From: Lachnospiraceae bacterium
GTDB lineage: Bacteria; Bacillota; Clostridia; Lachnospirales; Lachnospiraceae
DNA length: 37,705 nt
Direction: 5' to 3'
Assembly: GCA_021199235.1 (NCBI GenBank)
Contig: JAJQIL010000128.1
Location: 1 to 37,705, forward strand
Part shown: positions 7,138-13,156 of the stretch, piece by piece
How positions within the stretch are numbered: the first letter of the stretch is position 1
Layout: the number at the start of each line of letters is the position of its first letter
Translations under genes and position numbers: made by a program
The notes under the pieces: generated by a model
The model's database searches: none
Seen by the model: only the letters and a program-made list of their open reading frames with translations
What the model was told of the DNA's origin: nothing

Positions 7138-7488
7138 TTATGTATTTGAATCATCACAGCTCTCCAAAGCGGCTTTTATCATCGCGACTGCAAGACTCTG
7201 CTTTGAGGGCGGAAGACTTTTCCAGAGAGTATCCAGTTCCTGGATTTCAGTTATCTCGTTGTTGACAAGCAGATCGCGCAGCAGATAATCCGGGGAGACC
7301 CGAAGAGTGTTACAGATATCGATCAGCAGCGGCAGGCTTGGAGCCTTGCTGGATTTTTCAGATTCAATCTGCCGCTCGTAGACAGGTGTGATATTTACCA
7401 GTTCCGCGAACTGTTCACCGCTGTAGCCGCGGTCCCTCCTTACTTCACCGATTCTTTTACCTATTGAGTTCTGATTCATTTTTATCAT
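7138..7488 (-). CDS. XRE-family transcriptional regulator
   Basis: This 116-residue protein has an N-terminal lambda-Cro/C1 type helix-turn-helix at about residues 8-65: Ile-Gly-Lys-Arg-Ile-Gly-Glu-Val-Arg, then Tyr-Ser-Gly-Glu-Gln-Phe-Ala-Glu-Leu-Val-Asn-Ile-Thr, then Tyr-Glu-Arg-Gln-Ile-Glu-Ser-Glu-Lys, and Asn-Thr-Leu-Arg-Val-Ser-Pro-Asp-Tyr-Leu-Leu. The remainder is a short helical tail. The start at 7488 has GAGG seven bases upstream. It faces away from the unknown gene at 7666 across a 177-bp gap containing repeated ACATGTAA sites, which are plausible operators for autoregulation and control of the neighbour. Confidence 0.88.
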   Translation of the reverse strand: MIKMNQNSIGKRIGEVRRDRGYSGEQFAELVNITPVYERQIESEKSSKAPSLPLLIDICNTLRVSPDYLLRDLLVNNEITEIQELDTLWKSLPPSKQSLAVAMIKAALESCDDSNT

Positions 7489-7573
7489 TTGTACCTCGTA
7501 AACAGTCAGACAGTTTTTTGTTCGTTTTCAGCATACATTAGGATTGTGGTTTTTGACAGATTCTGGTAGACTA

Positions 7574-7629
7574 TTACATGTAAGCCTGTAGAATACACAT
7601 GTAACTGTGATGGTACTGAACAGTTACAT
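7574..7629. promoter_or_regulatory. TTACATGTAA-type repeats, possible XRE operators
   Basis: TTACATGTAA at 7574-7583 is a perfect palindrome; ACATGTAA recurs at 7597-7604, and GTTACAT at 7623-7629 is the inverted half of ATGTAAC at 7599-7605. The three sites lie about 23-25 bp apart in the divergent region between the XRE gene and the gene at 7666. TTGACA at 7553-7558 lies just upstream. Confidence 0.5.
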
Positions 7630-7665
7630 ACAAACTATGTTCGAAATGGGCGGAAAGGGAAGAGT

Positions 7666-8145
7666 ATGAGAGTAGAAAAAAAGTTTTATACGGAAGAAGC
7701 CCTGCTGTGGCAAAGGGCGGAGCAGATGGCTGCGGAAGAAACGGCAAATTGTTCTGAAGATGAATTGGGCGAAGACAAGCGGCCTCTTTCACAGAAAGAA
7801 CAGGAATCCATGGATGAGGTTTTGAACGATCGGAAGAATCTCCTTCAGGTGATTCAGAGCGACCGGCTTGATTTTTTTGAAACAATATGCCAAAATGCCA
7901 TGGAACTGGCAGAGGCGGCACCGCTTGATATTGTGGCGGAGACAGAGTCTTCTTTTGGAAAAATATCATTTCGCGCGGATCGGCTGATGATTCTTTCGTC
8001 CGCGCCGTCAAAGCTGAAAGAAATCCTTGTGATGCTGATCAGGGAAGCGGACAGTTCGGATTTTGCCGTGGGAGACGGCGGACTTCTGGAAATGACATTT
8101 GTGTTTTCATTTACTACGAAAAAATCCGGCAGAACCTCCAGATGA
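7666..8145 (+). CDS. Unknown 159-residue protein
   Basis: I do not recognise this protein. It is soluble and acidic in its first half (Glu/Asp-rich, residues 1-60, likely helical). The second half has alternating hydrophobic segments (Ile-Val-Ala-Glu-Thr, Ile-Ser-Phe-Arg-Ala, Met-Ile-Leu-Ser) and ends with a beta-like Leu-Glu-Met-Thr-Phe-Val-Phe-Ser-Phe and a basic tail. GGAAAGGGAAGAG precedes the ATG. It is divergent from the XRE regulator and shares its operator-like repeats, so it may be that regulator's target. The next gene downstream is spoIIID, but a sporulation role is only a guess from position. Confidence 0.65.
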   Translation: MRVEKKFYTEEALLWQRAEQMAAEETANCSEDELGEDKRPLSQKEQESMDEVLNDRKNLLQVIQSDRLDFFETICQNAMELAEAAPLDIVAETESSFGKISFRADRLMILSSAPSKLKEILVMLIREADSSDFAVGDGGLLEMTFVFSFTTKKSGRTSR

Positions 8146-8185
8146 CAGAAATACTTATGATTGCCGGAAGGTCTGATTTACGACT

Positions 8186-8222
8186 CCCCCGAATAGACTT
8201 TGTTAAGAAGTCGTTTCGGGGG
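8186..8222 (+). promoter_or_regulatory. Hairpin sequestering the spoIIID ribosome site
   Basis: CCCCCGAA at 8186-8193 is the exact complement of TTCGGGGG at 8215-8222. The G run is the only Shine-Dalgarno for the spoIIID TTG start at 8230. In RNA the site would be paired, suggesting translational control. GACT/AGTC in the loop may extend the fold. Confidence 0.6.
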
Positions 8223-8229
8223 AATTTCC

Positions 8230-8493
8230 TTGAAAGAGTACATAGAAGAACGGGTACTTACAATAGCGGAGTATATCATTGAGAGCAGGGCGACCGTGAG
8301 GGAGGCCGCAAAGCGGTTTGGGGTCAGCAAGAGCACAGTGCATATGGACATGACAAAACGCCTGACAGAGATTAATTCTTCCCTGTCGCAGGATGTGCGC
8401 AGAGTGTTGGACGTGAATAAGCAGGAGCGGCATCTGCGCGGAGGAATGGCTACGCGGGAAAAGTATCTTCACATGAAGGGCAATGAAGAATGA
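8230..8493 (+). CDS. spoIIID: SpoIIID sporulation transcription regulator
   Basis: The 87-residue product begins Met-Lys-Glu-Tyr-Ile-Glu-Glu-Arg-Val-Leu and contains a helix-turn-helix at about residues 20-50 (Ala-Thr-Val-Arg-Glu-Ala-Ala-Lys-Arg-Phe-Gly-Val-Ser-Lys-Ser-Thr-Val-His) and the family-specific His-Leu-Arg-Gly-Gly-Met-Ala-Thr. This is SpoIIID, the mother-cell DNA-binding regulator that reshapes the SigE regulon during sporulation. The start is a TTG at 8230 with GGGGGAA seven bases upstream; the frame is open to 8200 but that part is the 5' hairpin. The unusual start codon and the sequestered ribosome site both point to tight translational control. Its presence says the organism is, or descends from, a spore former. 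Confidence 0.95.
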   Translation: MKEYIEERVLTIAEYIIESRATVREAAKRFGVSKSTVHMDMTKRLTEINSSLSQDVRRVLDVNKQERHLRGGMATREKYLHMKGNEE

Positions 8494-8524
8494 AGGGCTG
8501 AAAGAATGAACACAGTTTTTTTGC

Positions 8525-8552
8525 TTGACAAAAGACGTGGGAACTTTATAAT
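8525..8552 (+). promoter_or_regulatory. Consensus promoter for the TauE/SafE gene
   Basis: TTGACA at 8525-8530 and TATAAT at 8547-8552, both perfect, with a 16-bp spacer. The predicted leader is about 135 nt, AT-rich, and includes TTCGA repeats with an ATTCGAAT palindrome near 8590. Confidence 0.75.
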
Positions 8553-8695
8553 AACTGATGGAAAACTTAAGGGAATATTTCGAGTTTATTCGAATTTTAT
8601 TCAGTTTTTATATTTTTTTAATTCTATTTTTCTTGTTATTACATGCTGATTGTATTACTATGACTATCAGGTTTACTGTTGAAGGATAAAATTTT

Positions 8696-9466
8696 ATGTA
8701 CAGGTTACTTATGGTTTGCGTGTCAGCCGGTATTGCGGCGGGACTGGGTACCGGATTCGCCGGGATGTCAGCGACGACGGCGATCGTGCCGATGCTGGTG
8801 ACATTTCTCGGAGTCCCGTGGTATGAGGCGGTAGGCATCGGGCTGGCTTCCGATGTGCTTGCCTCTGCGTGCTCCGCTTATGTTTATAAGAAGAATGACA
8901 ATCTGGATATTAAGCACGGAATGATGATGGTAGCGGCGGTGCTGCTCATGACCATTCTGGGAAGTTATTTTTCACAATATATGCCGGATCTGGAGATGGG
9001 ACGTCTGTCCGTCGTATTTACGACTTTTCTGGGGCTTCGTTTTATTCTCTTTCCTGCAACAAAGCAGGCAGAGCTTGGTCTCTTTATTCCAGAGAAATAT
9101 CGCCCGCGGCTCTCTGTGATCTGCGGAGTTGTGATCGGATTTTACTGCGGATTTATGGGGCTGGGCGGCGGAATGATGATGCTGTTTATCCTGACGACGA
9201 TTCTCCGCTATGATCTGAAGACAGCGGTCGGGACAAGCGTTTTTGTAATGACTTTCATTGCGTTTACCGGTGCCGTCTCGCATTTTTATTTCGGAGATGT
9301 TGTAAATTATATTCCGGCATTGGTGATCTGCGTTGTGTCTACTCTGATTGCCGCACTGGTCTCCGCGGCAATATCGAACCATCTGAAAGACAAGACGACG
9401 AACCGTGTGACTGGAGTCGTGCTGTTTGGGCTGGGGCTGATGATGCTGTGGGAGTCGTTCCTGTAG
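8696..9466 (+). CDS. TauE/SafE-family sulfite/anion exporter
   Basis: This 256-residue membrane protein has about eight helices in two similar halves, the layout of the TauE/SafE family (PF01925). Diagnostic parts are the N-terminal Gly-Leu-Gly-Thr-Gly-Phe-Ala-Gly-Met-Ser and the mid-protein Gly-Phe-Met-Gly-Leu-Gly-Gly-Gly-Met-Met. Members export sulfite, sulfoacetate or other organic sulfur anions. GAAGGATAAAATTTT precedes the ATG at 8696. The TAG stop at 9464-9466 is the first base triplet of the palindromic element that follows, so the gene end may have been rewritten by that insertion. Sulfotransferase and sulfate-activation genes lie close by, which supports a link to sulfur anions, but its substrate is not visible. 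Confidence 0.9.
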   Translation: MYRLLMVCVSAGIAAGLGTGFAGMSATTAIVPMLVTFLGVPWYEAVGIGLASDVLASACSAYVYKKNDNLDIKHGMMMVAAVLLMTILGSYFSQYMPDLEMGRLSVVFTTFLGLRFILFPATKQAELGLFIPEKYRPRLSVICGVVIGFYCGFMGLGGGMMMLFILTTILRYDLKTAVGTSVFVMTFIAFTGAVSHFYFGDVVNYIPALVICVVSTLIAALVSAAISNHLKDKTTNRVTGVVLFGLGLMMLWESFL

Positions 9467-9507
9467 CGCCGATGAAACGCGAAGCGTTTTTTACATCATC
9501 GGCGCTA
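9464..9507. repeat. Nested palindromic element, intergenic copy
   Basis: TAGCGCCGATGA at 9464-9475 and TCATCGGCGCTA at 9496-9507 are perfect 12-bp arms. Touching the left arm is the inner hairpin AACGC-GAA-GCGTT (9476-9488), then a T-rich spacer. The core is nearly identical to 11484-11525 inside the HD gene. The following bases to about 9543 match the rest of that element, including CTGCCG and GGCGTTT. Confidence 0.85.
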
Positions 9508-9727
9508 ACTGCCGCCGGTGCTGCCTGCCAGTGGCAGGCGTTTAGCACCGACCGGAGCGGTAGCGGAGACGGAGCGAGGGCGCTGATCGTCCAGTGGACG
9601 GTGCTGAACATCCAGTGGATGTTCGCTTAGCACCGACCGTAGCGAAGCGGAGACGTTTAGCGCCGACCGAAGCGGAGCGGAGAGTGCTTCCATTAGCGCC
9701 GAGTGAAGCGGAGAGCGCTTTTAGAAT
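9508..9727. repeat. Cluster of nested hairpin modules
   Basis: The block holds two units with the same outer arms CGGTGCT/AGCACCG (9516-9522/9544-9550 and 9599-9605/9629-9635) enclosing different inner palindromes around CCAGTGG: GCCTGCCAGTGGCAGGC at 9523-9539 and GAACATCCAGTGGATGTTC at 9606-9624. A third, CGTCCAGTGGACG, is at 9588-9600. Four degenerate copies of TTAGCRCCGA followed by AGCGGAG start near 9542, 9627, 9657 and 9693. Stem sequences differ but always pair. Open frames on either strand here are by-products. Confidence 0.8.
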
Positions 9728-9752
9728 ATGACGCGGAACCGGAGGAACAGAA

Positions 9753-10826
9753 ATGGATGCGATAGACAGAAAGAACGGGAAGGCACGTGGCCGGAATCCG
9801 GAATTTCTCTGCATGGGATTTCAGAAATGCGGTACGACGACCCTCTTTGAGATTCTAAAGCAGCATAAGGATATCGTGCTTTGCCGTGATGTAAAAGAGC
9901 CGATGTATTACCGTGTAGAAGGTCTGTGGTTTTTTGGACGGAAATGGTATTATAAGCGGCGTTATTACGGTCATATCGCAGTGGATGATCCGCGAAGATG
10001 CGGGGAAGTGAACGCCGGGCTGACATTTACCGGTTGTGCGAAAAAAATCTGCCATGATTTTTCATCTGATACAAAACTGATATTTATGATGCGCAATCCG
10101 GTGGATCGCGCATATTCTGCGTATAAATATTTTCTGGCACGCGGTTTTCTTCCGAAGGGCGCTGTGCATGAGGATCAGAAATACGGGCACGCAGAGGCGT
10201 TTGATCGTTATGTGCATTCGGTACTGGATGATCCTGCGCAGGAAAAGCAGATCATGCGGAAACGACTGAAATACCTTGTGTTTTCACAGAGTCGGTATTA
10301 TTCCTGCATTCAGGAATATCTGGGAACTTTTCCGAAGGAGAATATCCATCTGGTCTTTTTTGAAGAATTTGTGCGCGATGAGAAGTCTGCCTGCCGGGAA
10401 TTGTTTGACTTTATCGGGATCGAAGAGGATGAGAATGTCGACTGTTCGATTCGTGCCAACGAGGGGAATGAACGGGCTACTTCGGACGACGCGGCGAAAA
10501 AGTTCCAGATCATCAAAGGCTTCCATTATGGTTTCTACGAGTTTGTGGCGTTGACCTATTGGCTCCCTGACGCTTATAAGAAATTTAGAGGATATTATGA
10601 CAGGAAACGAGAGGAGACTCTTCTGCCGGATGAGGATAAGAGCGTGATGCTTCCGCAGACAAGGGAATATCTGGAGGCATATTTTGCCGGGGAAGTACGT
10701 CAGATTGAGCGGCTTTCCGGCAGAAGCCTTGATAAACTCTGGTATCCGGCGGGGCCGTATCCTGATAAGACACAGGCCGCCGGGAGTACAGCCTGCTCCG
10801 GAAGACGCCCGGAAGATGCTGCTTAG
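9753..10826 (+). CDS. PAPS-dependent sulfotransferase
   Basis: This 357-residue cytosolic protein has the sulfotransferase fold (PF00685-like). The 5'-phosphosulfate loop is Gly-Phe-Gln-Lys-Cys-Gly-Thr-Thr-Thr-Leu at residues 22-31, and the 3'-phosphate site is Arg-Asn-Pro-Val-Asp-Arg-Ala-Tyr-Ser-Ala-Tyr at 114-124. Such enzymes move sulfate from PAPS to a hydroxyl or amino group; the overall pattern recalls heparan sulfate N-sulfotransferase relatives, but the acceptor is unknown. ACCGGAGGAACAG gives a strong ribosome site. Genes for PAPS synthesis (cysD and the CysN-CysC fusion) lie 2.3 kb downstream on the other strand, so donor supply and transfer are encoded together. The last 20 residues are Gly/Ala/Arg-rich and probably not part of the fold. 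Confidence 0.88.
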   Translation: MDAIDRKNGKARGRNPEFLCMGFQKCGTTTLFEILKQHKDIVLCRDVKEPMYYRVEGLWFFGRKWYYKRRYYGHIAVDDPRRCGEVNAGLTFTGCAKKICHDFSSDTKLIFMMRNPVDRAYSAYKYFLARGFLPKGAVHEDQKYGHAEAFDRYVHSVLDDPAQEKQIMRKRLKYLVFSQSRYYSCIQEYLGTFPKENIHLVFFEEFVRDEKSACRELFDFIGIEEDENVDCSIRANEGNERATSDDAAKKFQIIKGFHYGFYEFVALTYWLPDAYKKFRGYYDRKREETLLPDEDKSVMLPQTREYLEAYFAGEVRQIERLSGRSLDKLWYPAGPYPDKTQAAGSTACSGRRPEDAA

Positions 10827-10895
10827 AGACTTTTGTGATCTGCATTCGTGCGTCAGGCGGAGCAGGACAGGTGTAAGTCTCTTTGAGACAGCTTC

Positions 10896-11570
10896 TTAAT
10901 CCGGCCGGATGTTTCCGGCTTCCACATTCGGCTCGATAAAATGTTCCCGCGAATAGTTCCAGAGCGTTTCGGAACCTTTCGCGGTATTTTTATTCCGGTT
11001 CAGTATCTGGCTAAGATGCACACCTTTTTCACTCCAGGATTTTCCGCCTGCTGCCGCGTTCAGCATGGCGGGTTGGATGTTGTCCATTGTACGGGCAAAT
11101 TTCGCTTCCGCGGTTTCTTCTGCCTCGAATTCATCCCAGAGCGCGCGCATTTTTGCACCCTGATCCGGCGGAAGCAGGCCAAACAGACGTTCGGCAGCTG
11201 CAAGTTCCCGCTGCCGCTGCGTTTTTTTCCCTTCTTCGTCGTAGGCGTATGTATCCCCCGCGTCAATCTCCACGACATCGTGGATTAGCAGCATACTGAT
11301 GGTCTTAAGCACATCAATTTTTTCGTTGGCGTATTCACTCAGGATCAGAGTCATGACCGCCATATGCCAGGCATGCTCCGCGTCATTTTCTTTTCTTGCG
11401 CCGTCAGACAGATACGTCTGACGCCCGATATTTTTTTCTTTATCCATTTCGAGGCAGAAGTCAAACTGCTGTTGGATTCTATTAGCGCCGATGAAACGCA
11501 AAGCGTTTTTAGCATCATCGGCGCGATCTGCCGACGAGCCAAGCGAGGGGGCGTTTCTATTGCTTTCCAT
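10896..11570 (-). CDS. HD-domain phosphohydrolase with palindromic insert
   Basis: The 224-residue protein carries an HD metal site: His66 and His69 in Glu-His-Ala-Trp-His-Met, then His97-Asp98 in Leu-Leu-Ile-His-Asp-Val-Val-Glu-Ile-Asp-Ala-Gly-Asp-Thr. This matches the HD_3/YfbR-like group, some members of which are 5'-deoxynucleotidases. The N terminus is anomalous: residues about 6-31 (Asn-Ala-Pro-Ser ... Phe-Ile-Gly-Ala-Asn-Arg) are encoded by a 71-bp palindromic element plus a 7-bp duplicated target. Removing 78 bp gives Met-Glu-Ser-Asn-Arg-Ile-Gln-Gln-Gln-Phe, a normal start for this family. AAAGGA lies about 10 bases before the ATG. The 5' region holds another structured block. Confidence 0.88.
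   Translation of the reverse strand: MESNRNAPSLGSSADRADDAKNALRFIGANRIQQQFDFCLEMDKEKNIGRQTYLSDGARKENDAEHAWHMAVMTLILSEYANEKIDVLKTISMLLIHDVVEIDAGDTYAYDEEGKKTQRQRELAAAERLFGLLPPDQGAKMRALWDEFEAEETAEAKFARTMDNIQPAMLNAAAGGKSWSEKGVHLSQILNRNKNTAKGSETLWNYSREHFIEPNVEAGNIRPD
11477..11561 (-). mobile_element. In-frame palindromic element with 7-bp target repeats
   Basis: The 71-bp element at 11484-11554 is flanked by TTCTATT at 11477-11483 and 11555-11561 (AATAGAA in the reading direction), exactly 78 bp apart. Its core is the nested palindrome GCGCCGATGA ... TCATCGGCGC with inner hairpin AACGC-AAA-GCGTT; the remainder has CTGCCGACGAGCC and GAGGGGGCG. It encodes 26 extra residues without breaking the frame. 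Confidence 0.8.
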
Positions 11571-11591
11571 AATAAATGTTCCTTTCTGTTA

Positions 11592-11734
11592 TACTGCGTA
11601 AAACAACTTACTCCAGAATCCAGCTGTGCTGACGCACATCTGTCGCTGCTTCGCAGCTATATGATTCTGTCGTTGACTTATCAGGAAAAGCCCGCGAGCG
11701 CGCTTTTCTTTTGATAAGTCATATTGTACTGCGT
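11592..11734. repeat. Structured block flanked by TACTGCGT direct repeats
   Basis: TACTGCGT occurs at 11592-11599 and 11727-11734. Between them are two folded parts: arms CAGAATC/GATTCTG (11614-11620/11663-11669) enclosing GTGC-TGAC-GCAC and GCTGC-TTC-GCAGC, and arms TGACTTATCA/TGATAAGTCA (11674-11683/11712-11721) enclosing GAAAAGC/GCTTTTC. The flanking repeats look like a target duplication. The block sits in the HD gene's leader; removing it with one repeat restores a TTTACT-N17-TATAAC promoter on the minus strand. Confidence 0.6.
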
Positions 11735-11766
11735 TTTATTTTTCAAGTAAAGAGAGCAAATATAAA

Positions 11767-11795
11767 TTGCATGCTGCGCGGCTCTATGTTATGAT
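11767..11795 (+). promoter_or_regulatory. Promoter of the LD-carboxypeptidase gene
   Basis: TTGCAT at 11767-11772 and TATGAT at 11790-11795 with a 17-bp spacer, giving a leader of about 100 nt before the ATG at 11904. Confidence 0.6.
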
Positions 11796-11903
11796 GCAGG
11801 TATCGTAACAATTCCGTATTTTTTCAGCTGCGAACAAACAATTACAGGAAATGACAAAATTTTTTTGCCTTTCGCTATAAAAAAGTTCAGGGAGGATTAC
11901 AGG

Positions 11904-13040
11904 ATGAAGTATGGAGAATTTTTGCCGGAGAAGGGGACGATCGGCTTTGTGGCGCCTTCTTTCGGGGTGAATATTGAACCTTATAAAAGCGCGTTTGAGA
12001 ACGCGCAGCGGCGCTGGAAACGGCAGGGCTACCGGCTGGATCCGGGGCCGAACTGCTATGCGGGGGAAGGAGTCGGCATCAGCAATACACCGGAAAAATG
12101 CGGGAAAGAGCTGACGGAATATTATCTGTCTGAGAAAAATGACTGCCTGATCTCCTGCGGAGGCGGCGAGTTGATGTGCGAGATTCTGGACTATATGGAC
12201 TGGGATGCGATCGCCGGGGCGGCGCCGAAGTGGTATATGGGTTTTTCAGATAATACGAATATGACGTATCTGCTGGCGACGATCTGTGATACGGCTTCCG
12301 TCTATGGGCCCAATGCGGCTTCTTTTGGCATGAAGCCTCAGCATAAATCACTGAAGGACGCATTCTCGATTCTGACAGGGACAGGTCGGCAGGGAGACCC
12401 GGAACGGCAGGTGGGTCAGGATCTGCGGGCGGGTCTGGAAAAGGCAGGCAAACCAGGCAATGTTCCGGTTTTCCGGGTACAGGGGTATCCGAAGTGGGAG
12501 CGGGAAGGAAAGAAGGATGAGGAGAATCCGCTTGCCGGATATCATCTGACAGAGCGCAGGGTGCTGAAATTTTATGATGGCTGGACAATCGTATCGGGCG
12601 CCGGCATTCCGGAGACGGTGTTTGAAGGACGGCTGCTGGGCGGCTGCATGGACTGTCTGGTGAATCTGCTCGGGACCTGTTATGACCGGACCGGCGATTT
12701 TCTGGAAAAATACAAAGAGGATGGGATCATCTGGTTTCTGGAGGCCTGTGATCTGAATGTGTTTGCAATTCGACGCGCAATGTGGCAGATGGAACACGCA
12801 GGATGGTTCCGGTATGTGAAAGGATTCCTGATCGGCCGGCCGCTTAGCGGTCTGGATCCGATGATGAACCTTGACCGGTATCAGGCAGTGCTTGACGTAG
12901 CCGGACGAAAGGGAGTGCCGGTCGTTATGGACGTGGATCTGGGGCATCTGCCGCCGATGATGCCGATGATCACAGGCAGCTATGCTGCTGTGCGCGTGAG
13001 CGGAAATGATATTTGTGTGGATATGGAACTGCGGCCGTAA
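11904..13040 (+). CDS. S66-family LD-carboxypeptidase / MccF-like
   Basis: The 378-residue cytosolic protein belongs to serine peptidase family S66. It shows the N-terminal Ile-Gly-Phe-Val-Ala-Pro-Ser, the Ser-Cys-Gly-Gly-Gly-Glu oxyanion strand, and the nucleophile Ser115 in Gly-Phe-Ser-Asp-Asn-Thr. Glu in Phe-Leu-Glu-Ala-Cys-Asp and His in Gly-His-Leu-Pro-Pro-Met complete the expected Ser-Glu-His triad. S66 enzymes trim the terminal D-alanine from murein tetrapeptides (LdcA) or inactivate microcin C-type antibiotics (MccF); the sequence cannot decide between them, although a MccF-like role fits the Asp-Glu-Glu-Asn-Pro-Leu segment. GGGAGGATTACAGG precedes the ATG at 11904; a frame open to 11865 lacks such a site. 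Confidence 0.9.
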   Translation: MKYGEFLPEKGTIGFVAPSFGVNIEPYKSAFENAQRRWKRQGYRLDPGPNCYAGEGVGISNTPEKCGKELTEYYLSEKNDCLISCGGGELMCEILDYMDWDAIAGAAPKWYMGFSDNTNMTYLLATICDTASVYGPNAASFGMKPQHKSLKDAFSILTGTGRQGDPERQVGQDLRAGLEKAGKPGNVPVFRVQGYPKWEREGKKDEENPLAGYHLTERRVLKFYDGWTIVSGAGIPETVFEGRLLGGCMDCLVNLLGTCYDRTGDFLEKYKEDGIIWFLEACDLNVFAIRRAMWQMEHAGWFRYVKGFLIGRPLSGLDPMMNLDRYQAVLDVAGRKGVPVVMDVDLGHLPPMMPMITGSYAAVRVSGNDICVDMELRP

Positions 13041-13044
13041 AAAC

Positions 13045-13080
13045 AAAGAAGCCCCTGTAGCTGTTACAAGGGCTTCTTTC
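13045..13080 (+). terminator. Terminator after the LD-carboxypeptidase gene
   Basis: AAAGAAGCCC and GGGCTTCTTT form a 10-bp stem, with inner GT/AC pairs, ending in TTTC. The complementary strand ends in T-rich sequence too, so it may also act on the leftward cys transcript that stops at 13157. Confidence 0.75.
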
Positions 13081-13156
13081 ATCTTATTACGATTCAGAGC
13101 AGTTACGATATTTTATATCGGAGAAAAGAATCTGCTGCGTAAGGCCGGGCATCTGA

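Larger units (their letters stand above)
11571..11903. other. Intergenic region with a structured block and a promoter
   Basis: This 333-bp gap lies between the divergent HD gene and LD-carboxypeptidase gene. Its left half is a hairpin-rich block flanked by TACTGCGT repeats (next entry). Its right half carries the promoter at 11767-11795 and an AT-rich leader. No gene is visible; an open frame across 11364-11714 is only a shadow. Confidence 0.5.

Noticed and set aside
9339-9814. Minus-strand open frames of 62-90 codons, and a 60-codon plus frame, across the repeat cluster
   Set aside because: Their text is translated palindromic DNA (for example Phe-Ile-Gly-Ala); this only shows that the repeats are free of stops in several frames.
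12370-12485. LD-carboxypeptidase loop as a further palindromic insertion
   Set aside because: About 30 residues look extra, yet no nested palindrome or direct repeat could be found.
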